Shown: in pieces, positions 34,502-45,776 of the stretch
How the letters are laid out: the number at the start of each line of letters is the position of its first letter
How positions within the stretch are numbered: the stretch's first letter is position 1
Assembly: GCA_963556495.2 (NCBI GenBank)
Contig: OY747716.1
Coordinates: forward strand, 15,220,040 to 15,284,039
Source of the DNA: Valencia hispanica
Lineage: Eukaryota > Chordata > Actinopteri > Cyprinodontiformes > Valenciidae
Length of the DNA stretch: 64,000 nt
Reading direction: 5' to 3'
Program-made: the position numbers and the translations under genes
Notes under the pieces: model-generated
What the model was told of the DNA's origin: nothing
Database searches by the model: none
The model's input: only the letters and a program-made list of their open reading frames with translations

Positions 34502-35024
34502 AATATCAGCAGACATCACCTTTCCCCTTGGTAGTTTAAGTTTTAGCGATCCCAGGTTTATGAAGTTATCAAAATGTGATAGCTTTTCTTTTTAAGGTTG
34601 TTTACTCAATAACACAAATTGTTTTGCGCTGTTAAATCATGTTTATCAGCAAATCCTTTTTGCTCAAGGTACTTAGGTTGATTTTGGACAGGATTTTAGG
34701 GGCAGACCATTTCTTTTTATTTTAAATAATATAGGATATTTATTTTTGTACAAAACGATTCGACATCTAGACACCTAAACATACACTCTTCCATTCCTAA
34801 TTAAACTCCTAGGACTTTTTCATAGTTTGTGTTTGTCATTCATTAGGATTTATGTGATGTATCAACAAACAGTAGTGCCTATCTGTAGAGTTTAAGAGCG
34901 TATTCACACCAGCCTCATTTAGTTCGCTTAAAACGAACTCAAATTCGTTTCCTCCCTGGGTCCGGAATTTTCGGGCCGGAGTGAATACAACGCAGCGAAC
35001 TCTGGTGTGTACCAAAAAAGCGAA

Positions 35025-35625
35025 CCTGTCATGTTTGCAGTATTAAAGAACCCAAATGCAGCAAATAAAATAAGAATGATTTAATTACAAAAAAATAACA
35101 AGGAACATGAACTTGCAAAACTCAGGAGGATGAAAAAATGCAGCGATGAGGAAAACAGAAACCAGACAGGGAAGTTTGACAACGGACCAGCGAGTATATA
35201 CTGAATGACAGCTGTATTTATACTGAGGAGGGAGTGAGGTAGTGACAGAGAAAGGGCTGATGACTATATAAGAAAAGTAGTTGCAGGTGAAGGTGATCAG
35301 TGAAAACTGGCAGGGAAACAACAGGAAAGGAACAAACAGAAAACAATCCTAAATAAGAAACCAGAAACTAAACTGAGGAAAAGAAAGCTAAGAGGAACAA
35401 AGACTAATAAACCAGGGAAGCAAAATTAAAAGTGAAACATCAAAACACAGAACATCTGAGGACAAGGAAGGGGAAAATACAGAAATAAGATGCCAAAATA
35501 ACAGAATGTCAAGAAATAAACTAAAATGATAATTTAAACTAAATAAGTAAGTTAAATGACAAACTCAAAACACAAACAACCAAGGAACCTAACAGAACCG
35601 AGACCCAGCTGAAGAGCTGGTCTTG
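35025..35625. repeat. A-rich interspersed repeat inserted in the hAT-like element
   Basis: The segment begins near TGTCATGTTTGCAGTATTAA, continues with ACCCAAATGCAGCAAAT, and has long purine-rich stretches (AGGAACAAACAGAAAACAAT). It ends near GAGCTGGTCTTGG. Similar purine-rich repeats are common in teleosts. It interrupts the CGAAC/GTTCG words of the surrounding element. Confidence 0.45.
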
Positions 35626-35973
35626 GAGCAAACAAACCCTGGTGTGGAGCAAATCAGGTGTGAAAGCGACCGACCTTTACCTCGCCCAGTAAACAAAATA
35701 AACTACCTTTTTAGTCTTGGCAGCCACCCCTTCTTATGAGAAGTTATTGTTTATTTCTTTTTTGTATTTTTTATGCGTGTGCTGCCTTAACAGGTGAATG
35801 TCCTCACTATGACATCAAGACAGTCTGTTCATATTCTATTCATATTTATAATGTTATGTTAATTCTACACAATCCATCTATCTGCATCCTTTTGTACACC
35901 TCATGTTGCATCAAACGGCCTTGATGTTCAAACATTTCTGTTAAGATGTGTAGATGTATCAGAGGTCATTCTA

Positions 35974-36480
35974 CAATCTTTTGTTGTCGGTCATTTTGAC
36001 TGATGGGGATCAAAAAAATCCGGTCATAATCAATTTTTACCCATCAATTTTTTAAATCATATATTCAGTTGTTCATTTTCGTTTATTTTAGGTGATTTAG
36101 TTGAATCAAAACAAACTGATCAGAGATTCCACATTGTGCCAACATACATCGAGCAGATTATTAATCTACATGTATTCTGAACATTTCACCTGCTGTGGCC
36201 CGAACTGCACTCTTTCTGTGCGTAATGGAGGCTGAAGCGCCACTTCAGCCATAGTTTTAAAATCAAGGAACATTTCTCCAATTGAAGTGATCGGAATATG
36301 GCAATGAACAAGGGGCTTTTCTGTTTGCTACAGTGGGAGGAAATCCCCCTGGATGCTCTCTTTTTTCTTTGCATCAGAAGTTAAAATGCAGCGATCTGTC
36401 ACCACCAGTCTGTGTCCGGTGTTTGTGCCACCTGTGCAGCCACAGATGCGCTCCAAAGCCTGAGTAACTCTTCAATGGGT
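35974..36480 (-). repeat. Interspersed DNA repeat, copy inverted relative to 21778-22272
   Basis: This is the minus-strand partner of the 21.8-22.3 kb repeat, about 13.7 kb away and similar over about 500 bases. A minus-strand ORF at 36399-36611 (MMQIRRHVRLYVTKSIQKKD, then SYESIWASSPGRRTHSISL) overlaps and extends its edge, and may be decayed transposon coding sequence. I recognise no catalytic motif. Confidence 0.6.
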
Positions 36481-36984
36481 TGCCAGCTCCCAGTTAGAGA
36501 GATGCTATGAGTACGGCGTCCAGGAGACGATGCCCAGATGCTTTCATAGGAATCTTTTTTTTGGATCGATTTAGTCACGTAAAGTCGAACATGTCTGCGT
36601 ATTTGCATCAAGTGGTCAGGGGTGCGAGTACTAATCTCTCAAAATGACCGACACCCTTCAGATTTTTCCATCACCGTTTAAAAAACCGGCCAAATACAGA
36701 AAGGATGCAGTTAACGCGACCCCTGTGTATTAACCACAACGCCAAAAAGACGATATGAACAGCACTCTCCATTGTGTATGTTGACCTATTTTCACTCTGC
36801 TTCCTGGTTTAACCTCGCTTACACATTTAACTGTTCAATGGCTGAAAGACCTTAGCACACATGTCTTATATATAAATGTGAATAGGTACCGCAGCAAAAT
36901 AAAAAGAAGAAAAAAGAAACATTTGGTCCAGACTAACGAACTTTCCTGGTGTGACTACACCCTAAGGGAACAATGAGGAAAACC

Positions 36985-37240
36985 GCGTCATGAAGACCAA
37001 GGAACACAGCAGTTAGGTCAGGGGGAGATCCATGGCAATGTTCAATTCCCCATCCAGTAACTGAAAGATATTTGAAACAGTATGGCCCAACTGCAAACAT
37101 AGGCAAGCATTAATCAGAGTAGCAGCCAAGAGGCTAACTGCAATTGGAGGAGCAGCCGAGATCCAAAGCTCAGGTTTGGAGAATATGTCACCAACTACTA
37201 GTTGCACTCTACACGTCTGTAATTTATTTAAAAGAGGCAA
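36985..37240 (+). pseudogene. Tc1 transposase N-terminal remnant
   Basis: ATG at about 36989 is followed by MKTKEHS and an early stop. Downstream there are recognisable Tc1 words on the plus strand: a YGPTANIGKH-like segment, then GCAGCCAAGAGGCTAACTGC and CAAAGCTCAGGTTTGGAGAA. These correspond to the N-terminal DNA-binding half in the 17-kb copy (MKSKEHTRQVR, then KRPMVTLDELQRSTAQVGES). It is heavily mutated and has no catalytic domain. Confidence 0.65.
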
Positions 37241-40200
37241 GGCGAAAGAGGTGAATAAATCTTGCAACCACGCATTATTCAGTTCTGACGGAAAAGGTGT
37301 CAAGGATTTTTTGCCAGGTCAGCGCTCGTTTGCACAGCAAATGTGTTTGCTTTCACTTTAAAGATATGATTAAGTGTAGCAAAAAGTAGTTTGCCAACAT
37401 AATTTCAAAGACATTAAAGTATGAAGGTATCCCAACGGTGTTCACGGATGCTCTCTGTGCAGTCTGACTAAGCTTGAGCTTTTTTATTAAAGACAATGAA
37501 CATAAACACGTCAGTCTTTTGAACTTGTTAAGTGAGTTGAAACTGTACTTTTATATGATGGGAATTTTTGAAGGCCAAACCAGCAGCAACGTTGGATACT
37601 GAAAATAAAGCATTGAATGATTTTCACCAATATTTAGTTTCTTAAGTGTTTAGATCCCATCAACAATGTACCAACATCTCGTTTTTCATTCTCATGGTAA
37701 CTGTGCTCACCTACAGTCCAAATACCCAGAAGAGACTAATAGTTCTATTTGTTCTCTGATGTTTACTGGTCTTCCCACACAACTCATTTGTAAGCTGACC
37801 TGCAATCATAACAGTGATTCATTTTCCTGGCATAAACTCTGAAAACCTTCAGCTGGTAGATACAATTATAAACTAGGTCCAACCTAGTTAATGGAATAAA
37901 AGCCATTAACAATCTCTAAGCTCTACTTTTTCTTGGACATATTCTTGCATCATAACATCATGCCTGGATGGTGTCTTATCTGTGTTGCTGTCACATTTTC
38001 TTTCTCTTCCGTCATCGTTTCCTCTGCTCTGAATGTTGAGCCCCTGACAGGTATCAGGAGTCTGGGTTTGACAACAACAATTCCCCATCCCTTCCGTCAC
38101 TGATAGCAAGGTTCTAAGAATCCCGAAGCGCATTCAAGGAGACCTCCCACCTGTTTTCCAGACGAGCTCCAGCCCTCATACGTCTGGGTAAAAGTTTTGC
38201 ACACATGCTAATCGTTTTTGTCTGCTTGTCCATCGATTTCGCTACATTTCGCAGGGCGTATTGGAGAATAGCAGGTGGATTCGCTGCCCACGCTTCTCGC
38301 TCTAAGTTTAACCTGTGAGATTCTGCACCCCCTGAGGTGGTGTGACACTTCCCTCCCAATGGGTGCCTGCTTTGGTATAATTAAACTTTAGTGGAAGCTA
38401 CACTTGTGTCAGTAACTGCTGCAAACAGCAAAATGACTCAAGTCAACTTGGTTTCATGGTATTATCCCAAAGGTTTCTCAAATCTATGTTTTTGTTCACT
38501 TAACAGGCAAGCAGATTTATTTATTATTTGAATAAAACAACACACCTTTCCATAGTTGAGTCTAGTCCCAACAAATATTTTAATGTGCGCCTATAGGGGC
38601 TATAGATGGTGGACTCCTCATAGCAGTCTAATGTAAAAGTCTGCTTATGTGGTTGCTACAATTTCCCCAATATGTTCAGTACTCCAGCCAGCAAGCATAT
38701 TGAGTTTGTTGATGAAAATTAAACACATACTAATTGGATTTCACTATATTTCCAAAACAAGGAACTTTTACAGGATTGTCAACAATGCTTGTTGCATGAC
38801 AGGGATCTTTTCATTGGTTTTGGAACATTCAGAGTCTGTTCTTCTTCTAGGATCTCCACAATGAGACCAATGAGTATCTGACAGATAGGCTTTTATATGG
38901 GTCTTCTTTATCCCCGCCGCCACCACCCTTGGCATAATTGCCATAGAATTTCATTAATTGACCAACCCTAATCCTGTGACCAGCAGATCCACTCTTTTTC
39001 TGATCACTACACACAACACCTAAGCACAACAATACTCGGCAGTGTGGACGTTGCTGAGTGAAGAAGAATCCAAATTATTTCCAGTGAGGTGCTTTAAATA
39101 TACTCAGAGGAAGTACATGGATTTAAGAATGTCTTTAACTGGAAGGTATTTTTGCAGTTCTTTCAGACTGTGAGAGAGCAAAACTTGAGGATGAGCTTTC
39201 AGCCTCTGTCTGTCATGAAGTTTGTTCGATACAGAAATGTAACCATTTCCAAATGTTCTTAATAGGCAACATGAGTGTCTCACTTCACCAAAAAACTACA
39301 CATGGAAACTGTACTTTTAGTCATGCCAACTGTGCTAATTCCTGATCTGAGCTGCTAAAGACAGTTTACCTCTGTAATAATTTTGTCTTTGTATTTAAAT
39401 AGTTAAAGCCTGCTTTACAGTGACCCTTCTTTTACAAGTGCACTGTGAAGTCCACCTTTTATTATCAATGACGAGTAAAAAAATATTGAATGCAGTTCTG
39501 ATGTATTACAGGTTTCAATAAGAAACGTATTTGGGCTTAAATTGTAAATAGCAAAAATGAACAAAAACAGGAATTCAGAAATCGGCCTCAGAATTCTGAT
39601 TGGTCATTTGGCAGGTGACCACATTGGCAGGTGACACAACAGCAGGTAAACACTGGTACAACGTTGCTGATATGAACTGCAGTTCAATCTTTTAATCTCT
39701 AAATTTCTGGATAAGGTTTCTTTAACATATATTTACCTCAAAATCCTATGAAGAAAGAAAGAGGAGGGGAGTGGGTTCTAAATTTCTCACAGTCTCTTAG
39801 GATAGAAACAGCCTCTGAATGGATGCTACAGCTTCACGTGTCACGGTGGTCAGAAAAAAACATCCAGTTGCATGCAGTTTGTATGTAAGTTATTTTAACA
39901 TGATTCCTCTATAGTATAAAAATGTCACTCATCTATAATATGTTACGATCCCTGGGAGTATCGTTCTCATGTACTGTGTGGACACAGCTGAGTACAGAAC
40001 CTCATTACTGGTCATCTAGGCAGGCAATTTGTTCCTCATTTCCAGGAAAACCACTAAAGTACTCTTGACTGGAGCCAAAAACTTTCTTTGGTATAAGAGA
40101 GTATAAGGACGGCTTTCAAATTTAAATGAAGCCAATTGTTGTATTTTTGTTACATGTATTAAATCCAGATACTTTTTTTAAGGATTTTGAAGGTTAGTAA

Positions 40201-40497
40201 GGCTGTTCAAACTTATGGAAACTAGCGGGAACTGAAGGATCATTTTTCCATCTTCCTATGCATAATCTTTTTTTTTTCATTCATAGTTGCAACTGCCTGT
40301 TTTGTATTGAAGGCAAACTGATATGCAGCACAGAACAGCATGGAAGAAGAGTGGCAAAGAACAATTCTGAGAAAAAAAAGTCCTGTTTTTTGGGGTTTTT
40401 TTGTTAATGTACTACTTCTAGGTTTAGTTTTCCATCTGCTGAGTCTGTTGTGGCATTTGGAGTTCAAGTAAATATACAGTAAAAATACAGTAAAGGT
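37241..40497. other. Unassigned non-coding sequence
   Basis: No transposon end, exon or tandem array recognised. Short direct repeats (GGCAGGTGAC near 39610-39630) are the only structure noticed. Confidence 0.5.
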
Positions 40498-41240
40498 TCA
40501 ATTCAGTTTATTTATATAGTGTCAATTCACAACACGTTATCTCAAGGCACTTTTCAAGAAAAGTAATTTCAGTTCAGTCATACGTACATTCCAATGAATC
40601 CTAGTTATTAGACAGTGCATTCAGTACACTTCATTGTTTCAATTAGTTTAAAAGCCTTCAATCTAAGGAAACCTAGCAGATAGCATACAGTCATTGACTT
40701 GCAGCATTCACTCTTCCTGGACGAATGTATAGCGAAAGTTGATAGACGCCTGCGTTATCTCGTTGACTTCACAGCAATCCCTCATACTGAGCAAGCATGT
40801 AGCGACAGTGGAGAGGAAAAACTCCCGTTTAACAGACCTGGCTTGGTACGGCTGTCTGCCACGACCGACTGGGGGGTTGGAGAAGACAGAACAGAGACAT
40901 AAAAAGAACAGAAGAACTGATTTAAGAGTACTTTCTATGTTAAAGAAAGTAAAAAGTTGATAGCAGGAGAGGGAGGACATTCAATTACTAGGAGCATCAT
41001 CCCAGCTGATGCCCCGCCTCCAACAAGGCATCACAGCCAAACAGAGCGCCAGACTAGATGTAGCTTCTATGGAGAGAAAAACACAGAGAGAAAACAATAC
41101 GTTAACAGATGAAATAAGAGCAAATACTGTAACTGGAGAGTAGTAGTAGAAGAAGAAGAGAGTAGCAAAGTGGTCAGTCTGTAGCCCAGCAGTATAAGTC
41201 TATAGCAGCACAAAGATAGCTTGGGATAACCCAGTAAACA
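40498..41240 (-). mobile_element. L2-type LINE 3' UTR
   Basis: The segment starts TTCAATTCAGTTTATTTATA on the plus strand, the complement of an L2-family 3' end with a TGAATTGAA tail. It then has ATCTCAAGGCACTTTTCAAG, GCAATCCCTCATACTGAGCA and CCACGACCGACTGGGGGGTT, all widespread teleost repeat words. No ORF survives. It belongs to the same broad family as 14841-15355. Confidence 0.75.
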
Positions 41241-41448
41241 AATCTTTGCGTTGTTCTAAAATGTACACATAACTTACTGTAAGTATTGGTATTATATGTT
41301 TTATGATGATAACTTTTTTTGGGGAAAAAGTGTTTCTTCTGCCTGAATTTGTTATATAGTAATTATGTTATTTATTTGTACTATTCTTTTTATTTTAGTC
41401 TTAAAAATACCAGAATTTGAGCTTATCTTCAACCATATTTTTGCCTGT

Positions 41449-41895
41449 CTGATCAGAGCAGATGTTATCATCAAAATCAAGAAAATTATCGACAGCCCTG
41501 AATATCCTCTTCACGAGACGTTACACAACAACAAAGTCTTCAGTCAAGGCAAAGCATTACAATTTTATTTGCATGGCACACTTTCAACAACAAGGTAATT
41601 CAAGATGCTTTACATGATTTGGGAATAAAGTAAAAACAGCAATGAAGCATAGCAGACACACAGAGCAGATGACACGTAAAAACATTACTCAAAAGCAGAC
41701 ATGAATTTAGGATAAAGTAAAAGTCAGAAGCTTCTTCCTATTTGCTGTAATACTGACTGCTACAGGATATCCATCCTGCCCTCAGCCATCAGCATCTACA
41801 GAAACTCTTTGAAGAAAACTGTGTAATATGAGTTACAACAAGATGTACAACTTTCCTCCGGGATTAATAAAGTACTTTTGGATTGAATTGAATTA
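41449..41895 (+). mobile_element. CR1/Rex1-like LINE 3' end, interrupted by an L2 tail
   Basis: The first part (41449-41541) encodes IKKIIDSPEYPLHETLHNNK, then VFSQ. The rest (41722-41895) continues with a C-N-T-D-C-Y-R-I-S-I-L-P-S-A-I-S-I-Y motif and ends GGATTAATAAAGTACTTTTG and a GATTGAATTGAATT tail. The reading matches the minus-strand copy at 13497-13895. Between them lies an L2 fragment with AGTCA at both edges. Confidence 0.75.
41547..41721 (-). mobile_element. L2 LINE 3' tail inserted in the CR1/Rex1-like LINE
   Basis: On the minus strand this ends GTGTGCCATGCAAATAAAAT and then a TTGCC-like tail, matching the ends of the 7.1 and 25.9 kb L2 copies. AGTCA flanks it (41542-41546 and 41722-41726). 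The short length is typical of 5' truncation. Confidence 0.75.
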
Positions 41896-42091
41896 CCAAA
41901 TATTTTTTTCACTCTCACTTGATTAATTTCTTGGACAGTAACTTGTTATTTTTACCTGAGTAAAAATATGTTAAAATAGTTATATATATATATACTTATG
42001 AACAGCAATCATGTGCAGGCCTCCCAAATGTTAGCTTATTACATTGGTTTATTCAGAGGCAATTATCACACGTCTGGGTCACAGGATTAAA

Positions 42092-42587
42092 ACACCTGTT
42101 TCGAATGTTATCATCCCATTAAATGGCCGTTATTAGCGGTCATCACTCCCATATAATAGCTTCAGAATGTGCCTTCTCTACATCCTAGCATGTTATTAGC
42201 GCTCATCACTCCCATACAATAGCTTCAGAATGTTCCTCCTCTACCTCCTGCATGGTAGGTTGTTATCTTGTGACTTTAGGTTTAGGAACTTGTCCTGAGT
42301 TTTTAGGATGAGGGTGAGGGGGGTGGGGTAAGGTTATAAGTAAATATCCATCTTTACCTAAATTGTAAACACAGGTTTTAAATAAAGTTAACAAAAGAGA
42401 AACGTAGGCTTTTAGACGTGGGCAACGGTGAAAAAAAATTCTGATGCATACTATCACCGATAAGAATGGTAGATGCGTACCTTTTAGCCTGCTAGGATGT
42501 AGAGGAGGCACATTCTGAAGCTATTGTATGGGAGTGATGATTGCTAATAACAGCCATTTAAAGGTTGAAAACATTTGAATCGGGTGG
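42092..42587. mobile_element. Foldback element with about 97-bp inverted arms
   Basis: The left arm (42092-42189) and right arm (42491-42587) are inverted copies sharing ATCACTCCCAT, CAATAGCTTCAGAATGTGCC and CTACATCCTAGCA. The left arm is followed by a second, tandem copy of its inner 63 bases (from about 42191), giving a 2:1 arm asymmetry. The loop has no transposase. No target duplication is clear. It is probably a non-autonomous DNA element with long TIRs. Confidence 0.75.
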
Positions 42588-43508
42588 ATTAAAACATGCG
42601 TTGTACTTAGCTTTTAGCCCATCTGCTTACAATTAGTTTTAAAAGTCTCTCTTGCGTGAACCCTGTAGGATGAGATATACCCTCGAAATCACACAGCACC
42701 TGAGCACACGGCACCAGTGGGTCTATGTGCGGTGTATTTTCCATGTGATCTCCAGTTCTTCTTGTCATCCTTAATGTTTCACCTCATGTTCCTGCTAAAT
42801 AATCAGATGAGGCACATCCTCACCTGTCAGGGTAGCCAGAGCCTCTCCTGACAGCCCCGTGTCCCCTCACTCCTCCACCTTCATTAGCTCTACCGCGAGC
42901 TCTGACTGCGGGCCCATTCCAGGGTCAGGCCCCTCCACTGTGGGCTATAATTGCGGCACGTTGCAGACTTTAGAGCTGTGCACCCACCTAATGAATTGTC
43001 ACAAAGTTTAATATGAAATTACATAGAGGTGAATGGTAATAGATTAACAGGGTCTGTAGGGTTGCTCTGTAAAGATAATCCATTGCAAATTGATGATTAC
43101 CTGTCTAAAATTATTATAATGAACATGTGAATAAGATTACCGTGCTCAAGTGATATAATCTGATCCCCCCTATTCCCATCACTGGATTACACTGGATCTT
43201 CCTTTACATATCAGGGGATGCACTAAACCCAAGGAAGCTGCAGAGAAACTTGGATATATTAGTTTATTTTACTATTTAAAGCTCAAATTTGTTTTTTGTT
43301 TTTAAGACATCCATGAGCTCTAATTGATTTAAAGATATGCATTAGCATACCGTAGTGTAGTGACCTTTTAACCAACCAATGTGTAATCTTCACCAATTAA
43401 CTAAAACAAAGGGAACATTTCTTTTTTAACATTAGGCATTCAGATAAATAGCTTTACTATAATAAGCTGATAACATGATGTTCTCCTGAACCCCATCTGA
43501 AATTCCTC
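42588..43508. other. Unassigned sequence, possible conserved non-coding stretch
   Basis: The segment 42900-43150 is rich in TAAT/ATTA cores next to short GC blocks and lacks repeat features. It is a candidate regulatory element only by texture. A TC-rich segment at 42830-42900 precedes it. Confidence 0.35.
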
Positions 43509-43512
43509 TTAA

Positions 43513-44200
43513 AGAGGTTGTAGAACAACGTTGATTGACAATTGGAAACCGTTTTTTGAGTCTCTATATAGCATATTAAACTTGGTTGGGGCTGAAAAAT
43601 TACCCAGGAGCCCTGATGAATGGCAAAATACAACCCCATAATAAAGCCCTAAATGCCCTACATCCCAGCCCACAAGGCCAGCATATAAATACTAAATGAA
43701 CTGCATGCTGATTGGCCAGTTTACTGTGATTGGTTCTTTGAGGCTGCCTAAAGCTAGAAACTCTGTGTACAGCTGTTTACAGTATCCGGATAACTCAGAA
43801 TAGGCAAGCTATGGATACGTCTGGCAGTCAACCGGAAAGGGAAGAAGGTTCCGATGTTGAGGAACAACAACCACTTGGCCAACGATTGGAAATGAAGATG
43901 TCAGAGAGGTAAGTTTTGTCAAGTGTTGAAGTGTTGTGCTGTATGGTTACACATGAACATCAGACATTGCAACTGAGATTTGTCCACCAACATTTATATA
44001 AAGTAAATAAGCTCCTATGAAGTGTTACCACAGTTTTTCCCAGTCTGAACAGTTTCTCCGCGGCCATTACAAAATTACACGTTTGAATAGGAAAGCAGGT
44101 CGGAGACGGCACAGACTTTCTGGTATGGTACTTTTGACATCCCAAGCTGCCTATATTCAACAACAAAAAGGTAAATGCTGTTTTAAGTTCTAGAACCCCT
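43513..44200. mobile_element. TTAA-inserting DNA transposon (Kolobok-like), copy 2
   Basis: The ends AGAGGTTGTAGAAC and, reverse complemented, AGGGGTTCTAGAAC agree at 12 of 14 bases and are flanked by TTAA (43509-43512 and 44201-44204). The terminal sequence differs from the TTAA element at 11.9 kb, so this is a different family using the same target. The 688-bp length and absence of transposase make it non-autonomous. Confidence 0.7.
43811..43912 (+). CDS. 33-aa ORF or first-exon remnant inside TTAA element 2
   Basis: ATG 43811 begins MDTSGSQPEREEGSDVEEQQ and ends at a TAA that lies inside GAGAGGTAAGT. That TAA could be a true stop or part of a splice donor. An acidic N-terminus before a donor-like site would fit the first exon of the parent element's protein, paralleling the ORF of element 1. 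There is no domain and no evidence of expression. Confidence 0.3.
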   Translation: MDTSGSQPEREEGSDVEEQQPLGQRLEMKMSER

Positions 44201-44204
44201 TTAA

Positions 44205-45379
44205 CTAAATCTACAGCCTTGAGAGGCCGCTCAGAGTGACTTGCTGTAAGACAGTTACGTTTCTACATTAACGTGTTTGCGCTTTATTACATTTGGTCAT
44301 TATTTTTGCTTCATACCAACAACGGCGAGTCTTGACTTACGTAAGGGAATGAATGGAACTCCACTTGAATGAAATAACTGGGAGTAAATCCATATATAGA
44401 CAGGTGTGGTGATTATTACCAATCTGTTTCCTGAAGAAATCCTTTGCATATTTTTGGAAAGTGACAAGCATAAAAATGTTGTGAGGGATTGACAGTTGAA
44501 ATAAAAATGGTCTTATTATTATGTCCGTTCACAGTCACAGCCTCACAGGAAAAGCTTGCTTTTTATTTTTATTTAGTTGTTTGTTTTGCATTTGTTAACT
44601 AGAGGGCATTCATGTTAGAACATTTAACCACCACATCTAACAATCATGATCATAGCAAGGGTCTCATGCACTGCTTATTGGAAAAAGCATAAAACTTCAC
44701 AAAAATAAAAACCAGTACAAACTGTATGTAACAGTCCTTCAGTCTGTGGATGAATAGAAATGTTAACAATGCTGATCTTAGAACATTATGAAAAGCTTTA
44801 TGCTCTTGTTATTTTTCAGATATTGAGAGACAGAAACCGAGACAGGACATAACTGCACGAGAAAAGGTGCCATAAAGAATACCAAGGAGAACTTTGTGAA
44901 AGCAGCATTTTGGCCTGAGTGGTTTCTGACTGGCAAAACCAGTGATCCGGTAAAGAGTAGAGGACACACCTACATAAGGTCTACTGTCAATGATGAGCCT
45001 GGTGAGAATCATGTTTGTCAGCTAGATTGCCAGGGATCTGGAGGCCACGCCCCTGGATGCACAAAGAGGAAGGGGTAAAATGAAAACGGGAGAAGGAAAA
45101 CAACAGGGAAGACGAGCCCTCCTGCCAGAATGAAGACAAAGACAGCACATAGAGAATATCCTCAGTGGACGAGTTACAAACAGAGCAGGTAGAGAATTGG
45201 AAAGTGAAAAGAAGAGGTTGACAGGTAGAGATGAAAACACAAGATGAATTGCCTCATAGTTTTTTTTTAAAGGTATGGTCAGTGGGTTTGGGATGTTGGA
45301 TTTCTATTTCTGTCCTGGTGATTGTTTTCACATGAACTCAGTATGAAGCAGGGTTAGCATGAAGTCAGAGCATTTAAGG
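44205..45379. other. Unassigned non-coding sequence
   Basis: AT-rich, with no recognisable repeat ends. A purine-rich stretch at 45060-45240 gives spurious ORFs. Confidence 0.5.
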
Positions 45380-45776
45380 TAACTCAAGTTTATATGTATA
45401 GCACGTTTCAGCAACCAGGCAGTTCAAAGTGCTTTACATTATAAAAACCTAACACAACCAAAAAAGGAAACCATACAATACTGTTGTAAAATAAAGAAAA
45501 TAATGAAAAGCTGCAATCCAGACAAGAATAAATGATGTTCCGGTGATTATTGTTCTCCATGTTTCTCCCTGTTTGGTTCTGACTCTGGGGATCCAGAGTA
45601 GACTTGAACCAGAAGACCTGAGTGTCTGGAAGGTTAATACGACAACAGATCTTCAATGTATTTTAGTGCTAAGCCCTTCAGCGATTTATAAAACTAACAC
45701 AAATATTTTAAAGTCTATTCTCTGAGCTACTGGGAGCCAGTGTAAGGACTTTGGCACCGGGGTGATGTGCTCTTGT
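45380..45776 (-). mobile_element. L2-type LINE fragment
   Basis: The plus strand shows the complement of the L2 3' region (GTTCAAAGTGCTTTACATTA) followed by antisense ORF2 C-terminus (TTGGTTCTGACTCTGGGGAT, CCTTCAGCGATTTATAAAAC, AGCTACTGGGAGCCAGTGTA). It parallels the 12930-13300 copy. No intact frame remains. Confidence 0.75.

Larger units (their letters stand above)
34893..36966. mobile_element. Probable hAT-like element with TATTCACACC-type ends
   Basis: The left end has GAGCGTATTCACACCAGC. The right end, reverse complemented, has TTAGGGTGTAGTCACACCAG. The interior contains other inserted sequence (35025-35625) and a repeat shared with 21.8-22.3 kb. The target duplication is not clear. Related single ends occur at 51770 and 54504. 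Confidence 0.5.

Noticed and set aside
41365..41598. 77-aa ORF as a small gene
   Set aside because: It runs from AT-rich sequence into LINE ORF2 and then across an L2 tail junction.
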